DNA of 8,542 bases from Chlorobiota bacterium (lineage in GTDB: Bacteria; Bacteroidota; Bacteroidia; Bacteroidales; JAADGE01). Position numbers and translations under genes: made by a program. The DNA is taken from positions 1-8,542 of the forward strand of contig JAADEE010000213.1 of assembly GCA_013153575.1 (NCBI GenBank), in the 5' to 3' direction. The notes under the pieces were generated by a model. That model saw nothing but the letters and a program-made list of their open reading frames with translations, ran no database searches and was not told the origin of the DNA. Each line of letters starts with the position of its first letter. Position 1 is the first letter of the stretch. Shown here piece by piece: positions 1 to 6,526 of this stretch.

Positions 1-572
1 TCAAGTGTTGGACCTGAGCTACCTATGTAAATTCCTTGATGCACATTAATATCAACATCTTTTGCAAGTTCTAATGCAATATTAATATATTCTTTGTTAT
101 ATACATTACTCATGTCAGGAAAACGCACACCAAGTTCTTCAAAGTTCTTTCCGTGTAACGGATGCTCAGGGAAATTATTAATATGGTCATTAATAATCAT
201 TAAATCTCCTTGACGATATTTTGGATTCATTCCTCCTGCTGCATTTGAAACAATTAATTTTGTTGCTCCAAGAAAATGCATAACCCTTACAGGAAATGTA
301 ACTTCCTTCATTCCATAACCTTCATAATAATGGAAACGACCTTGCATTGCAACAACGTTTTTTCCTCCAAGCTCTCCAAAAACTAATTGCCCTGAATGAC
401 CTTCAACTGTTGAAACAGGGAAATTAGGAATATCTTCATATTTTATTTTGGTTGCATTTTTTATTTTGTTTCCTAAACCTCCTAAACCACTACCAAGTAT
501 AATTGCAACTTCTGGTTGTATTGATATTTTTGACTTTAAAAAGTCTGCAGTTTCTTTAAATTTTGCTAACAT
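1..572 (-). CDS. punA: Purine nucleoside phosphorylase, trimeric PNP family (partial, C-terminus beyond window edge)
   Basis: This enzyme splits purine nucleosides with phosphate into free base and ribose-1-phosphate, a cytoplasmic purine-salvage step. I translated it from the minus strand, starting at the ATG at 572-570. 190 residues are visible of a family usually about 270 long. Seen: the phosphate-binding loop ILGSGLGG (residues 25-32), E-G-H-S-G at 57-61, the G-R-F-H-Y-Y-E-G-Y block at 78-86 with the phosphate-binding Arg79 and His81, and S-N-A-A-G-G-M-N-P at 109-117 followed by G-D-L-M. The last visible residues (G-S-S-G-P-T-L) lead into the usual purine-binding GPxxET segment, which is cut off, so base specificity cannot be judged. 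The E-G-H-S-G segment favours PNP over methylthioadenosine phosphorylase. The gene is divergent from icmF. I see no good promoter on its strand in the 219-bp A/T-rich spacer (573-791), and no Shine-Dalgarno sequence. Confidence 0.93.
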   Translation of the reverse strand, partial: MLAKFKETADFLKSKISIQPEVAIILGSGLGGLGNKIKNATKIKYEDIPNFPVSTVEGHSGQLVFGELGGKNVVAMQGRFHYYEGYGMKEVTFPVRVMHFLGATKLIVSNAAGGMNPKYRQGDLMIINDHINNFPEHPLHGKNFEELGVRFPDMSNVYNKEYINIALELAKDVDINVHQGIYIGSSGPTL

Positions 573-691
573 ATTTGTTGTATTTTAATTTTATTAAATT
601 TTATAAAATGTAAAAATATAAAAATCTTTTAAAATAAATGTATCTTTTTATAAAACCATAATTAACATTCTTAAAATGAGCCTATTTTTTG

Positions 692-699
692 TATTTTTG
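692..699 (+). promoter_or_regulatory. Candidate -7 element (TATTTTTG) upstream of icmF
   Basis: This is an exact match to the Bacteroidota -7 consensus TAnnTTTG, 92 bp upstream of the icmF start. The region about 19 bp further upstream (around 668-673) reads TTCTTA, with no TTTG, so the -33 half is poor. In DNA this A/T-rich an 8-bp match can arise by chance. If real, the leader would be roughly 85 nt. The spacer shows no cobalamin-riboswitch-like structure that I can recognise, although the downstream enzyme needs B12. Confidence 0.3.
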
Positions 700-791
700 G
701 CAAGTAGGAATATAAATAATGTTGTTTTAGTGAATATTTCTTTTATCAGTGTTATTCGTTTTCTACTTATATCATATAAAACATAAATATC

Positions 792-3700
792 ATGCATAAC
801 ATCTCAAAAAAATACAAACCAAAAAATCATATAAGAATAGTAACTGCAGCATCGCTTTTTGATGGTCATGATGCTGCAATAAATGTAATGCGAAGAATAA
901 TTCAAAGCACAGGTGCGGAAGTTATTCACCTTGGGCATAATCGTTCTGTACAAGAAATTGTAGATTGTGCCGTGCAAGAAGATGTTCAAGCAATTGCAAT
1001 AACATCTTATCAAGGCGGACATATTGAGTTTTTTAAGTATATGTATGACCTTTTAAAAGAGAAAGGACGTTCTGATATTAAAATATTTGGTGGTGGCGGC
1101 GGTGTAATTTTACCTTCTGAAATAAAAGAATTGCAAGATTATGGAATTACAAGAATTTATTCACCTGATGATGGCAGAGAATTAGGTTTGCAAGGAATGA
1201 TTAATGACCTTATGGAAAAATCTGATTTTCCTCTTTCAGATGTTAGTAATAATGAAATTGAAAAAATAAAAAATAAAGAAATAAATTCAATTGCAAGGTT
1301 AATAACCGTAGCTGAATGTTGCAATGATAAAGTTTCGAAAGATTTACAAGAAATAAAAAACATTGCAAAAGATTTAAAAACACCGGTTTTAGGTATAACA
1401 GGAACAGGAGGTTCCGGAAAATCATCTTTGGTTGATGAACTCGTTCGTAGATATCTTGATGATTTTAAAGACAAAACTGTTGCAATAATTTCTGTTGATC
1501 CTTCAAAGAGAAAAACAGGCGGAGCATTGTTGGGCGATCGTATAAGAATGAACAGCATAAATGACAAAAGAGTTTATATGCGTTCTTTGGCAACACGTCA
1601 AGCAAATCTTTCACTTTCGCCTTATGTGCATGATGCTGTTAATATAGTGAAAGTTGCAGGTTATGATTTAATTATTCTTGAAACTTCCGGTATCGGACAA
1701 TCGGATACTGAAATTGCAGATCAAAGCGATGTTGCAATGTATGTTATGACACCCGAATATGGTGCAGCAACACAGTTAGAAAAAATTGATATGCTGGATT
1801 TTGCTGATATTATTGCAATTAATAAATCTGATAAAAGAGGAGCATTAGATGCAATTCGTGATGTGAAGAAGCAATATCAAAGAAATCATGAACTTTTTGA
1901 AAAAGATATTGATGAAATGCCTGTTTTCGGAACCATTGCATCTCAATTTAATGATGTTGGAGTAAACGAACTTTATACAGCATTAATGAAATTAATTTCG
2001 GAAAAGACAGGTGTAAATTTCATAAGTAAAGAACATCTTGTAGAAAGTAAGCAAGAAAAAATGCAAATTATTCCGCCTAAGCGTGTAAGATATTTGTCAG
2101 AAATTGCTGAAACAATTAGAGGGTACAATGAGTGGACTGAAAAACAAGCCGAAATAGCAAGAAATTTATTTGCTTACCAAAAAACCCTACGGATTTTAGA
2201 AAACCGCAGTGGTTCAGAAGCATCAGAGGAGATTAAAAAGATTTATGAAGAAACAGAATTAGACCTCGATCCAAGAAACAAAAAAATCCTCGAAAACTGG
2301 GACGAAAAAGTTAAGAACTATGAAGGAGATGAGTTTGTTTACAAAGTAAGAAATAAAGAAATTCGTGTTAAAACATTTACAAAAAGTCTTTCTAATTTAA
2401 AAATCCCTAAAATTTCTTTACCAAAATATAAAGACTGGGGCGAAATTTTAAAATGGAACTTACGTGAAAATGTTCCGGGCGAATTTCCTTTTGCAGCAGG
2501 AGTTTTTCCGTTTAAACGTGAAGGTGAAGACCCCACAAGAATGTTTGCAGGAGAAGGTGGACCTGAAAGAACAAACAAACGTTTTCATTATGTTTCACTT
2601 GGTATGCCTGCAAAACGACTTTCAACAGCATTTGATAGTGTAACACTTTACGGTGAAGATCCCGATAGAAGACCTGATATTTACGGAAAAATCGGTAACT
2701 CAGGAGTTTCAATTGCATGCCTTGATGATGCAAAAAAACTTTATTCAGGTTTTGAACTTACAAACCCAACAACTTCGGTTTCAATGACAATTAATGGTCC
2801 TGCACCTATAATGACTGCATATTTTATGAATGCCGCAATTGACCAAGAATGCGAAAAATATATTAAAGCAAATGGTTTAGAAAAAGAGGTTGAGGAGAAA
2901 ATTAATGCAATTTATAAAGCAAAAGGAACTGAACGTCCTAAATATCAAGGAGATTTACCCGAAGGAAATAACGGTTTAGGTTTAATGCTTTTGGGTGTAA
3001 CAGGCGACCAAGTTTTGCCAAAAGATGTTTATGAAAAAATAAAAGCCGAAACAATTACAAAAGTAAGAGGAACAGTTCAAGCTGATATTTTAAAAGAAGA
3101 CCAAGCGCAAAATACTTGCATTTATTCAACTGATTTTTCGTTAAAGTTGATGGGCGATATGCAAGAATATTTCATAAACAATGGAGTTCGTAATTTTTAT
3201 TCAGTTTCAATTTCGGGTTATCATATTGCTGAAGCAGGAGCAAATCCTATTTCACAACTTGCATTTACGCTTGCCAACGGTTTCACTTACGTGGAATATT
3301 ACGTTTCAAGAGGAATGGATATTAACAAATTTGCACCAAACCTTTCATTCTTTTTCTCAAACGGATTAGATCCTGAATATTCGGTTATGGGGCGTGTTGC
3401 TCGACTTATTTGGGCAAAAGCAATGAAGCAAAAATATGGTGCCGATGAACGTTCTCAGAAATTGAAATATCATATTCAAACTTCCGGTCGTTCGCTTCAT
3501 GCACAAGAAATTGATTTTAATGATATTCGTACAACCTTACAAGCTCTTTATGCAATTTACGATAATTGTAATTCATTGCATACCAATGCTTACGATGAAG
3601 CAATTACAACACCTACCGAAGAAAGTGTAAGACGTGCAATGGCAATACAACTTATTATAAATCATGAACTTGGTTTAGCAAAAAATCAAAACCCATTGCA

Positions 3701-4166
3701 AGGAGCTTTTATTATTGAAGAACTTACGGATTTAGTTGAAGAAGCTGTTTTATTAGAATTTGATAGACTTACTGAAAGGGGAGGAGTGCTTGGAGCGATG
3801 GAAACCATGTATCAAAGAAGTAAAATACAAGAAGAAAGTTTATATTATGAAAATCTGAAACATACAGGCGAACTTCCGATAATGGGTGTAAATACTTTCT
3901 TATCGTCGCAGGGGTCACCAACAGTTACACCCGGTGAAGTTATAAGAGCAACAGAAGAAGAAAAAGAATATCAAATTTTTATGCTTGAGCAACTTCATAA
4001 AACACAAGAAGAAAAAGCCAAAAAAAGTTTAGAAAAATTAAAGCAAGTATCAAAACAGAATAAAAATATTTTTGCAGAACTTATGAATACTGCAAAAGTT
4101 TGCTCAATAGGGCAAATTACGGGTGCATTGTTTAATGTAGGGGGGCAATACAGAAGGAATATGTAA
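792..4166 (+). CDS. icmF: Fused isobutyryl-CoA mutase IcmF (B12-binding domain, G-protein chaperone, mutase domain)
   Basis: IcmF is an adenosylcobalamin-dependent radical enzyme that interconverts isobutyryl-CoA and n-butyryl-CoA, linking valine or branched-chain acyl-CoA metabolism to the butyryl-CoA pool. Its built-in GTPase domain acts as cofactor-loading chaperone. Domain order in 1124 residues: the B12-binding domain (about 15-140) has D24-G-H26, with His26 the expected lower cobalt ligand, then S-Y-Q-G-G-H at 72-77 and a five-glycine run at 100-104. The MeaB-like G domain (about 195-410) has Walker A G204-T-G-G-S-G-K210-S211, the E-T-S-G-I-G-Q segment at 297-303 and the guanine-specificity motif N344-K-S-D347. 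A charged linker follows (about 430-550). The mutase barrel (about 555-1124) has R-G-T-V-Q at 759-763 and [10 protein letters not shown] at 808-817. By local alignment Gln773 sits where methylmalonyl-CoA mutase has the carboxylate-binding Arg. With Phe573 at the Tyr position this favours isobutyryl-CoA over methylmalonyl-CoA (inference). Length is slightly above the usual roughly 1,090. Start ATG has an A/T-rich leader without Shine-Dalgarno. No frameshift is seen. A related isovaleryl/pivalyl-CoA mutase activity cannot be excluded. Confidence 0.95.
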   Translation: MHNISKKYKPKNHIRIVTAASLFDGHDAAINVMRRIIQSTGAEVIHLGHNRSVQEIVDCAVQEDVQAIAITSYQGGHIEFFKYMYDLLKEKGRSDIKIFGGGGGVILPSEIKELQDYGITRIYSPDDGRELGLQGMINDLMEKSDFPLSDVSNNEIEKIKNKEINSIARLITVAECCNDKVSKDLQEIKNIAKDLKTPVLGITGTGGSGKSSLVDELVRRYLDDFKDKTVAIISVDPSKRKTGGALLGDRIRMNSINDKRVYMRSLATRQANLSLSPYVHDAVNIVKVAGYDLIILETSGIGQSDTEIADQSDVAMYVMTPEYGAATQLEKIDMLDFADIIAINKSDKRGALDAIRDVKKQYQRNHELFEKDIDEMPVFGTIASQFNDVGVNELYTALMKLISEKTGVNFISKEHLVESKQEKMQIIPPKRVRYLSEIAETIRGYNEWTEKQAEIARNLFAYQKTLRILENRSGSEASEEIKKIYEETELDLDPRNKKILENWDEKVKNYEGDEFVYKVRNKEIRVKTFTKSLSNLKIPKISLPKYKDWGEILKWNLRENVPGEFPFAAGVFPFKREGEDPTRMFAGEGGPERTNKRFHYVSLGMPAKRLSTAFDSVTLYGEDPDRRPDIYGKIGNSGVSIACLDDAKKLYSGFELTNPTTSVSMTINGPAPIMTAYFMNAAIDQECEKYIKANGLEKEVEEKINAIYKAKGTERPKYQGDLPEGNNGLGLMLLGVTGDQVLPKDVYEKIKAETITKVRGTVQADILKEDQAQNTCIYSTDFSLKLMGDMQEYFINNGVRNFYSVSISGYHIAEAGANPISQLAFTLANGFTYVEYYVSRGMDINKFAPNLSFFFSNGLDPEYSVMGRVARLIWAKAMKQKYGADERSQKLKYHIQTSGRSLHAQEIDFNDIRTTLQALYAIYDNCNSLHTNAYDEAITTPTEESVRRAMAIQLIINHELGLAKNQNPLQGAFIIEELTDLVEEAVLLEFDRLTERGGVLGAMETMYQRSKIQEESLYYENLKHTGELPIMGVNTFLSSQGSPTVTPGEVIRATEEEKEYQIFMLEQLHKTQEEKAKKSLEKLKQVSKQNKNIFAELMNTAKVCSIGQITGALFNVGGQYRRNM

Positions 4167-4172
4167 GAGATA

Positions 4173-4252
4173 GAACACGGATGACATAGGTTGGACTGAT
4201 TTGCATGGATTTAATATTTGTAGATTAGTCAAATCTGTGTCATCAGCGTTTC
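4173..4252. repeat. Imperfect 80-bp inverted repeat just after icmF (decayed intergenic palindrome)
   Basis: The repeat begins 6 bp after the icmF stop. The left arm (4173-4201, beginning GAACACGGATGACA) and the right arm (4222-4252, ending TGTCATCAGCGTTTC) are reverse complements over a 21-bp core at 17 of 21 positions. Three of the four mismatches would be G-U pairs in RNA, so a transcript could fold into a nearly continuous stem with a loop of about 20 nt. The arms are built from loosely repeated GGAT/GATTT units. This resembles the dispersed CACGGATTT-type palindromes I know from Bacteroidota intergenic regions (recalled, not searched). It may also serve as a 3' end or terminator for icmF, but no strong T-run follows. 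Confidence 0.6.
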
Positions 4253-4315
4253 AATAAAAGTACAAATCTTAATTTGTCAATAAAGATTTCTATAATTTCT
4301 TTTAACAAAAAAATC

Positions 4316-4345
4316 TTGCCCTAAATAATCAAATTATTATCTTTG
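4316..4345 (+). promoter_or_regulatory. Bacteroidota-type promoter for fbaA
   Basis: TTG (4316-4318) is followed after 19 bp by TATCTTTG (4338-4345). This matches the phylum's TTTG - about 19 bp - TAnnTTTG promoter, with an exact -7 box and three of four bases in the -33 box (CTTG). It lies 65 bp upstream of the aldolase ATG, so transcription would start near 4350 and leave a leader of about 60 nt. It is the best promoter match in the window and marks fbaA as the likely start of a transcription unit separate from icmF. Confidence 0.6.
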
Positions 4346-4410
4346 AATTTTATTTTAATAAAAAAGGAAATTTATAATTCATAACTAAAAAATAATAATA
4401 AAAATAAGAT

Positions 4411-5493
4411 ATGGCATTCAAAAACATAAAACCGGGAGTTCTTCACGGAAAAGACGTTCAAAAACTTTTTAAAATTGCACAAGAAAATAATTTTGCAATA
4501 CCGGCTGTAAATGTAATAGGTTCACATTCTGTAAATGCAGTTTTAGAAGCAGCTGCAAAAGTAAATTCACCTGTTATTATTCAATTTTCGGCAGGAGGAG
4601 CACAATTTTTTGCAGGAAAAAGTTTAAGTAACGAAAATCATGCAGCTCAAATTCTTGGAGGAATTGCAGGAGCAAAATATGTACATTCAGTAGCAGAAGC
4701 ATATGGAGTACCTGTGATTTTGCATACAGATCATGCAGCAAAAAAATTACTTCCTTGGATTGACGGACTTCTTGAAGAAGGTCACAAACACTTCATGAAA
4801 TACGGAAAACCATTGTTTAGTTCTCATATGTTAGATTTATCAGAGGAAACTCTTGAAGAGAATATCGAAATTTCTGAAAGATATTTAAAAGATATGAGTA
4901 AAATAGGAATGACTTTGGAAATTGAGCTTGGAATAACAGGTGGTGAAGAAGATGGTGTTGATAATGAAGATGTTGATGAAGAAAAACTTTATACACAACC
5001 TGAGCATGTAGATTATGCATACACAAAATTATCTGCAATAAGTGAAAATTTTACAATTGCAGCATCATTCGGCAATGTTCATGGAGTTTACAAGCCCGGT
5101 AATGTAAAACTTAAACCAAAAATTCTTTTAAACTCTCAGAAATATATTCAAGAAAAACATAATCTTTCAGATGCTGAACCTGTTAAGTTTGTGTTCCATG
5201 GAGGTTCAGGTTCAACTCATGAAGAAATAAGAGAAGCAGTTTCTTACGGAGTAGTAAAAATGAATATTGATACTGATACACAGTGGGCTTTTTGGGATGG
5301 AGTAAGAAGATATGAAGCTGAAAATCATGATTATTTACAATCGCAAATAGGAAATCCTGAAGGAGCAGATAAACCAAATAAAAAGAAATATGACCCAAGA
5401 GTTTGGTTACGCGAAGGTGAAAAATCAATGGCTGCAAGATTACAAAAAGCTTTTGAAGATTTAAATTGTATTAACAGAAATGAACTTTTATAA
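4411..5493 (+). CDS. fbaA: Class II fructose-1,6-bisphosphate aldolase (class IIa, zinc-dependent)
   Basis: This aldolase cleaves fructose-1,6-bisphosphate reversibly into dihydroxyacetone phosphate and glyceraldehyde-3-phosphate, in cytoplasmic glycolysis and gluconeogenesis. The 360 residues match the E. coli FbaA type (about 359). Seen: the H105-T-D107-H108 block followed by A-A-K-K-L-L-P-W-I-D-G-L-L, giving the catalytic Asp107 and zinc ligand His108; E-L-G-I-T-G-G-E-E-D-G-V-D-N at 172-185, the active-site acidic loop; N-V-H224-G-V-Y-K-P-G-N and F-H263-G-G-S-G-S with the other two zinc histidines and the phosphate/potassium-binding loop; and N285-I-D-T-D-T-Q-W-A-F near the end, for dihydroxyacetone-phosphate binding. 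All key residues are present. The start is the ATG at 4411 after an A-rich leader (AAAATAAGAT) without Shine-Dalgarno. It has its own promoter candidate about 65 bp upstream and a hairpin just after its stop. accD follows on the same strand. Confidence 0.97.
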   Translation: MAFKNIKPGVLHGKDVQKLFKIAQENNFAIPAVNVIGSHSVNAVLEAAAKVNSPVIIQFSAGGAQFFAGKSLSNENHAAQILGGIAGAKYVHSVAEAYGVPVILHTDHAAKKLLPWIDGLLEEGHKHFMKYGKPLFSSHMLDLSEETLEENIEISERYLKDMSKIGMTLEIELGITGGEEDGVDNEDVDEEKLYTQPEHVDYAYTKLSAISENFTIAASFGNVHGVYKPGNVKLKPKILLNSQKYIQEKHNLSDAEPVKFVFHGGSGSTHEEIREAVSYGVVKMNIDTDTQWAFWDGVRRYEAENHDYLQSQIGNPEGADKPNKKKYDPRVWLREGEKSMAARLQKAFEDLNCINRNELL

Positions 5494-5504
5494 TTAAGAT
5501 ATAA

Positions 5505-5545
5505 TTAATACTTTCCTAAAATTTATAAATTTGGGAAAGTATTAA
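5505..5545 (+). terminator. Hairpin after fbaA, copy 1 of a dispersed palindrome; possible terminator
   Basis: The sequence begins 12 bp after the fbaA stop. TTAATACTTTCC (5505-5516) pairs perfectly with GGAAAGTATTAA (5534-5545), and the interior AAATTTATAAATTT is itself a palindrome, so the stem can continue with one mismatch and one G-U pair. The following stretch (5546-5565) is T-rich but not a clean T-run, so termination is plausible but may be partial. The 31-bp core (5510-5540) is related to the hairpin at 6463-6493. It also contains TAAATTTG (5526-5533), a -7-like box, but no TTTG stands at the right distance upstream. Confidence 0.5.
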
Positions 5546-5584
5546 AACTTTATACTTTTAATTTTATACATTTAATTAAATAAA

Positions 5585-6442
5585 ATGGCAGAAGAAAAAG
5601 CAGGTTGGTTTAACCGAACTCAGCAAGGAATTGTTACAGAAACCAAAGATAAAAAAGAAATAAAAGAAGGTTTATGGTATAAATGTCCAAAATGCAAGTC
5701 AGTTGTAACAACAGAAGACCATGTTGCAAATCTTAATGTATGCGAATGTGGTTATCATGATAGAATTCCTGCAAAAAGATATTTCGAAATTATGTTTGAT
5801 GATAACAAATATACAGAGTTAGAAGCAAACTTAACTTCGGCAGATCCGTTAAATTTTGTTGATACCAAAAAATACACCGACAGACTTGTTGCTACACAAA
5901 AGAAAACAGGTTTAAAAGATGCTTTAACACTAGTAACCGGAAAAATTGAAGGTTATGACATTGTTGTTGCAGCAATGAATTTTGAGTTTATAGGAGGTTC
6001 AATGGGTTCAGTTGTTGGTGAAAAAATTGCAAGAGGAATTGATTACAGCATAAAACATAAAATTCCTTTTATGATTATGTCAAAATCAGGAGGTGCAAGA
6101 ATGATGGAAGCAGCATTTTCATTAATGCAAATGGCAAAAACTTCTGCCAAACTAACACAACTTTCAGAAGCAAAAATACCATACATTTCGTTTATGCTCG
6201 ATCCTACAACAGGTGGTGTAACAGCAAGTTATGCAATGCTTGGAGATGTTAATATTGCAGAGCCGGAAGCTCTTATCGGTTTTGCAGGTCCTCGTGTAAT
6301 TCGTGATACCGTAGGGCATGATTTGCCAGAAGGTTTCCAACGTTCAGAATTTGTTTTAGAACATGGTTTCTTAGATTATATTGTTGAAAGAAAAAATCTT
6401 AAAGAAAAATTAGCACAGCAATTAAGGATGTTTGCAAATTAG
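5585..6442 (+). CDS. accD: Acetyl-CoA carboxylase, carboxyltransferase subunit beta (AccD)
   Basis: AccD, with AccA, transfers the carboxyl group from carboxybiotin to acetyl-CoA to give malonyl-CoA, the committed step of fatty-acid synthesis, in the cytoplasm. At 285 residues it has normal bacterial AccD length. Seen: the N-terminal W-F-N-R-x-x-x-G-I segment (8-16) typical of Bacteroidota AccD; a zinc ribbon at 34-55 (C34-P-K-C37 ... C53-E-C55); and the crotonase-fold core with [11 protein letters not shown] (137-147), [10 protein letters not shown] (166-175), P-T-T-G-G-V-T-A-S (207-215) and G-F-A-G-P-R-V-I (232-239), ending with [10 protein letters not shown]. The second half of the ribbon is C-x-C, where C-x-x-C is usual. 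That is a one-residue deletion in frame, not a frameshift. accA is not in the window. Related hairpins lie on both sides of the gene. The start ATG has an A/T-rich leader without Shine-Dalgarno, and I see no convincing own promoter, so it is probably read from the fbaA side. Confidence 0.96.
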   Translation: MAEEKAGWFNRTQQGIVTETKDKKEIKEGLWYKCPKCKSVVTTEDHVANLNVCECGYHDRIPAKRYFEIMFDDNKYTELEANLTSADPLNFVDTKKYTDRLVATQKKTGLKDALTLVTGKIEGYDIVVAAMNFEFIGGSMGSVVGEKIARGIDYSIKHKIPFMIMSKSGGARMMEAAFSLMQMAKTSAKLTQLSEAKIPYISFMLDPTTGGVTASYAMLGDVNIAEPEALIGFAGPRVIRDTVGHDLPEGFQRSEFVLEHGFLDYIVERKNLKEKLAQQLRMFAN

Positions 6443-6462
6443 AAATGTAGTTACTATTAAAC

Positions 6463-6493
6463 ACTTTTCCAAAGTTTTAAACTTTGGGAAAGT
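6463..6493 (+). terminator. Hairpin after accD, copy 2 of the dispersed palindrome; possible terminator
   Basis: The hairpin starts 20 bp after the accD stop. ACTTTTCCAAAGTT pairs with AACTTTGGGAAAGT as a 14-bp stem with one G-U pair and a 3-nt loop. It matches copy 1 (5510-5540) at 25 of 31 positions. The downstream bases (TGTATTAAGTG) are not a T-run, so it is not a textbook Rho-independent terminator. It could instead protect the 3' end of the message or simply be a repeat copy. It lies in the 84-bp gap before the symporter gene, where I see no clear promoter. Confidence 0.45.
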
Positions 6494-6526
6494 TGTATTA
6501 AGTGATTATAAATAAAACCATTAAAT

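Noticed and set aside
598..609. Perfect 12-bp palindrome ATTTTATAAAAT upstream of the phosphorylase gene as an operator
   Set aside because: It is purely A/T in a spacer that is almost entirely A/T, so chance is a sufficient explanation.
573..660. Promoter on the minus strand for the phosphorylase gene
   Set aside because: The nearest boxes (such as TATTTTTA and TACATTTA) each miss the final G of TAnnTTTG and have no TTTG at the right distance, so none is reported.
573..791. Cobalamin riboswitch upstream of the B12-dependent icmF
   Set aside because: The spacer is A/T-rich throughout and shows none of the conserved G/C-containing B12-box core or multi-stem structure.
1157..1567. Long open frame on the minus strand inside icmF (136 codons), plus others at 2339-2578, 5183-5437 and 8170-8484
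   Set aside because: They lie opposite strongly recognised genes, their predicted products show no family motifs, and they have composition typical of antisense frames in A/T-rich coding DNA.
4264..4289. Short hairpin AAATCTT / AAGATTT with a T-rich tail after icmF
   Set aside because: The stem is only 7 bp and nearly all A/T with a 12-nt loop. Such structures are expected by chance in this spacer. It is not strong enough to call a terminator.
5526..5533. TAAATTTG as a promoter -7 box for accD
   Set aside because: It is an exact box, but it lies inside the palindrome and no TTG/TTTG occurs 17-23 bp upstream. The palindrome explains the sequence.
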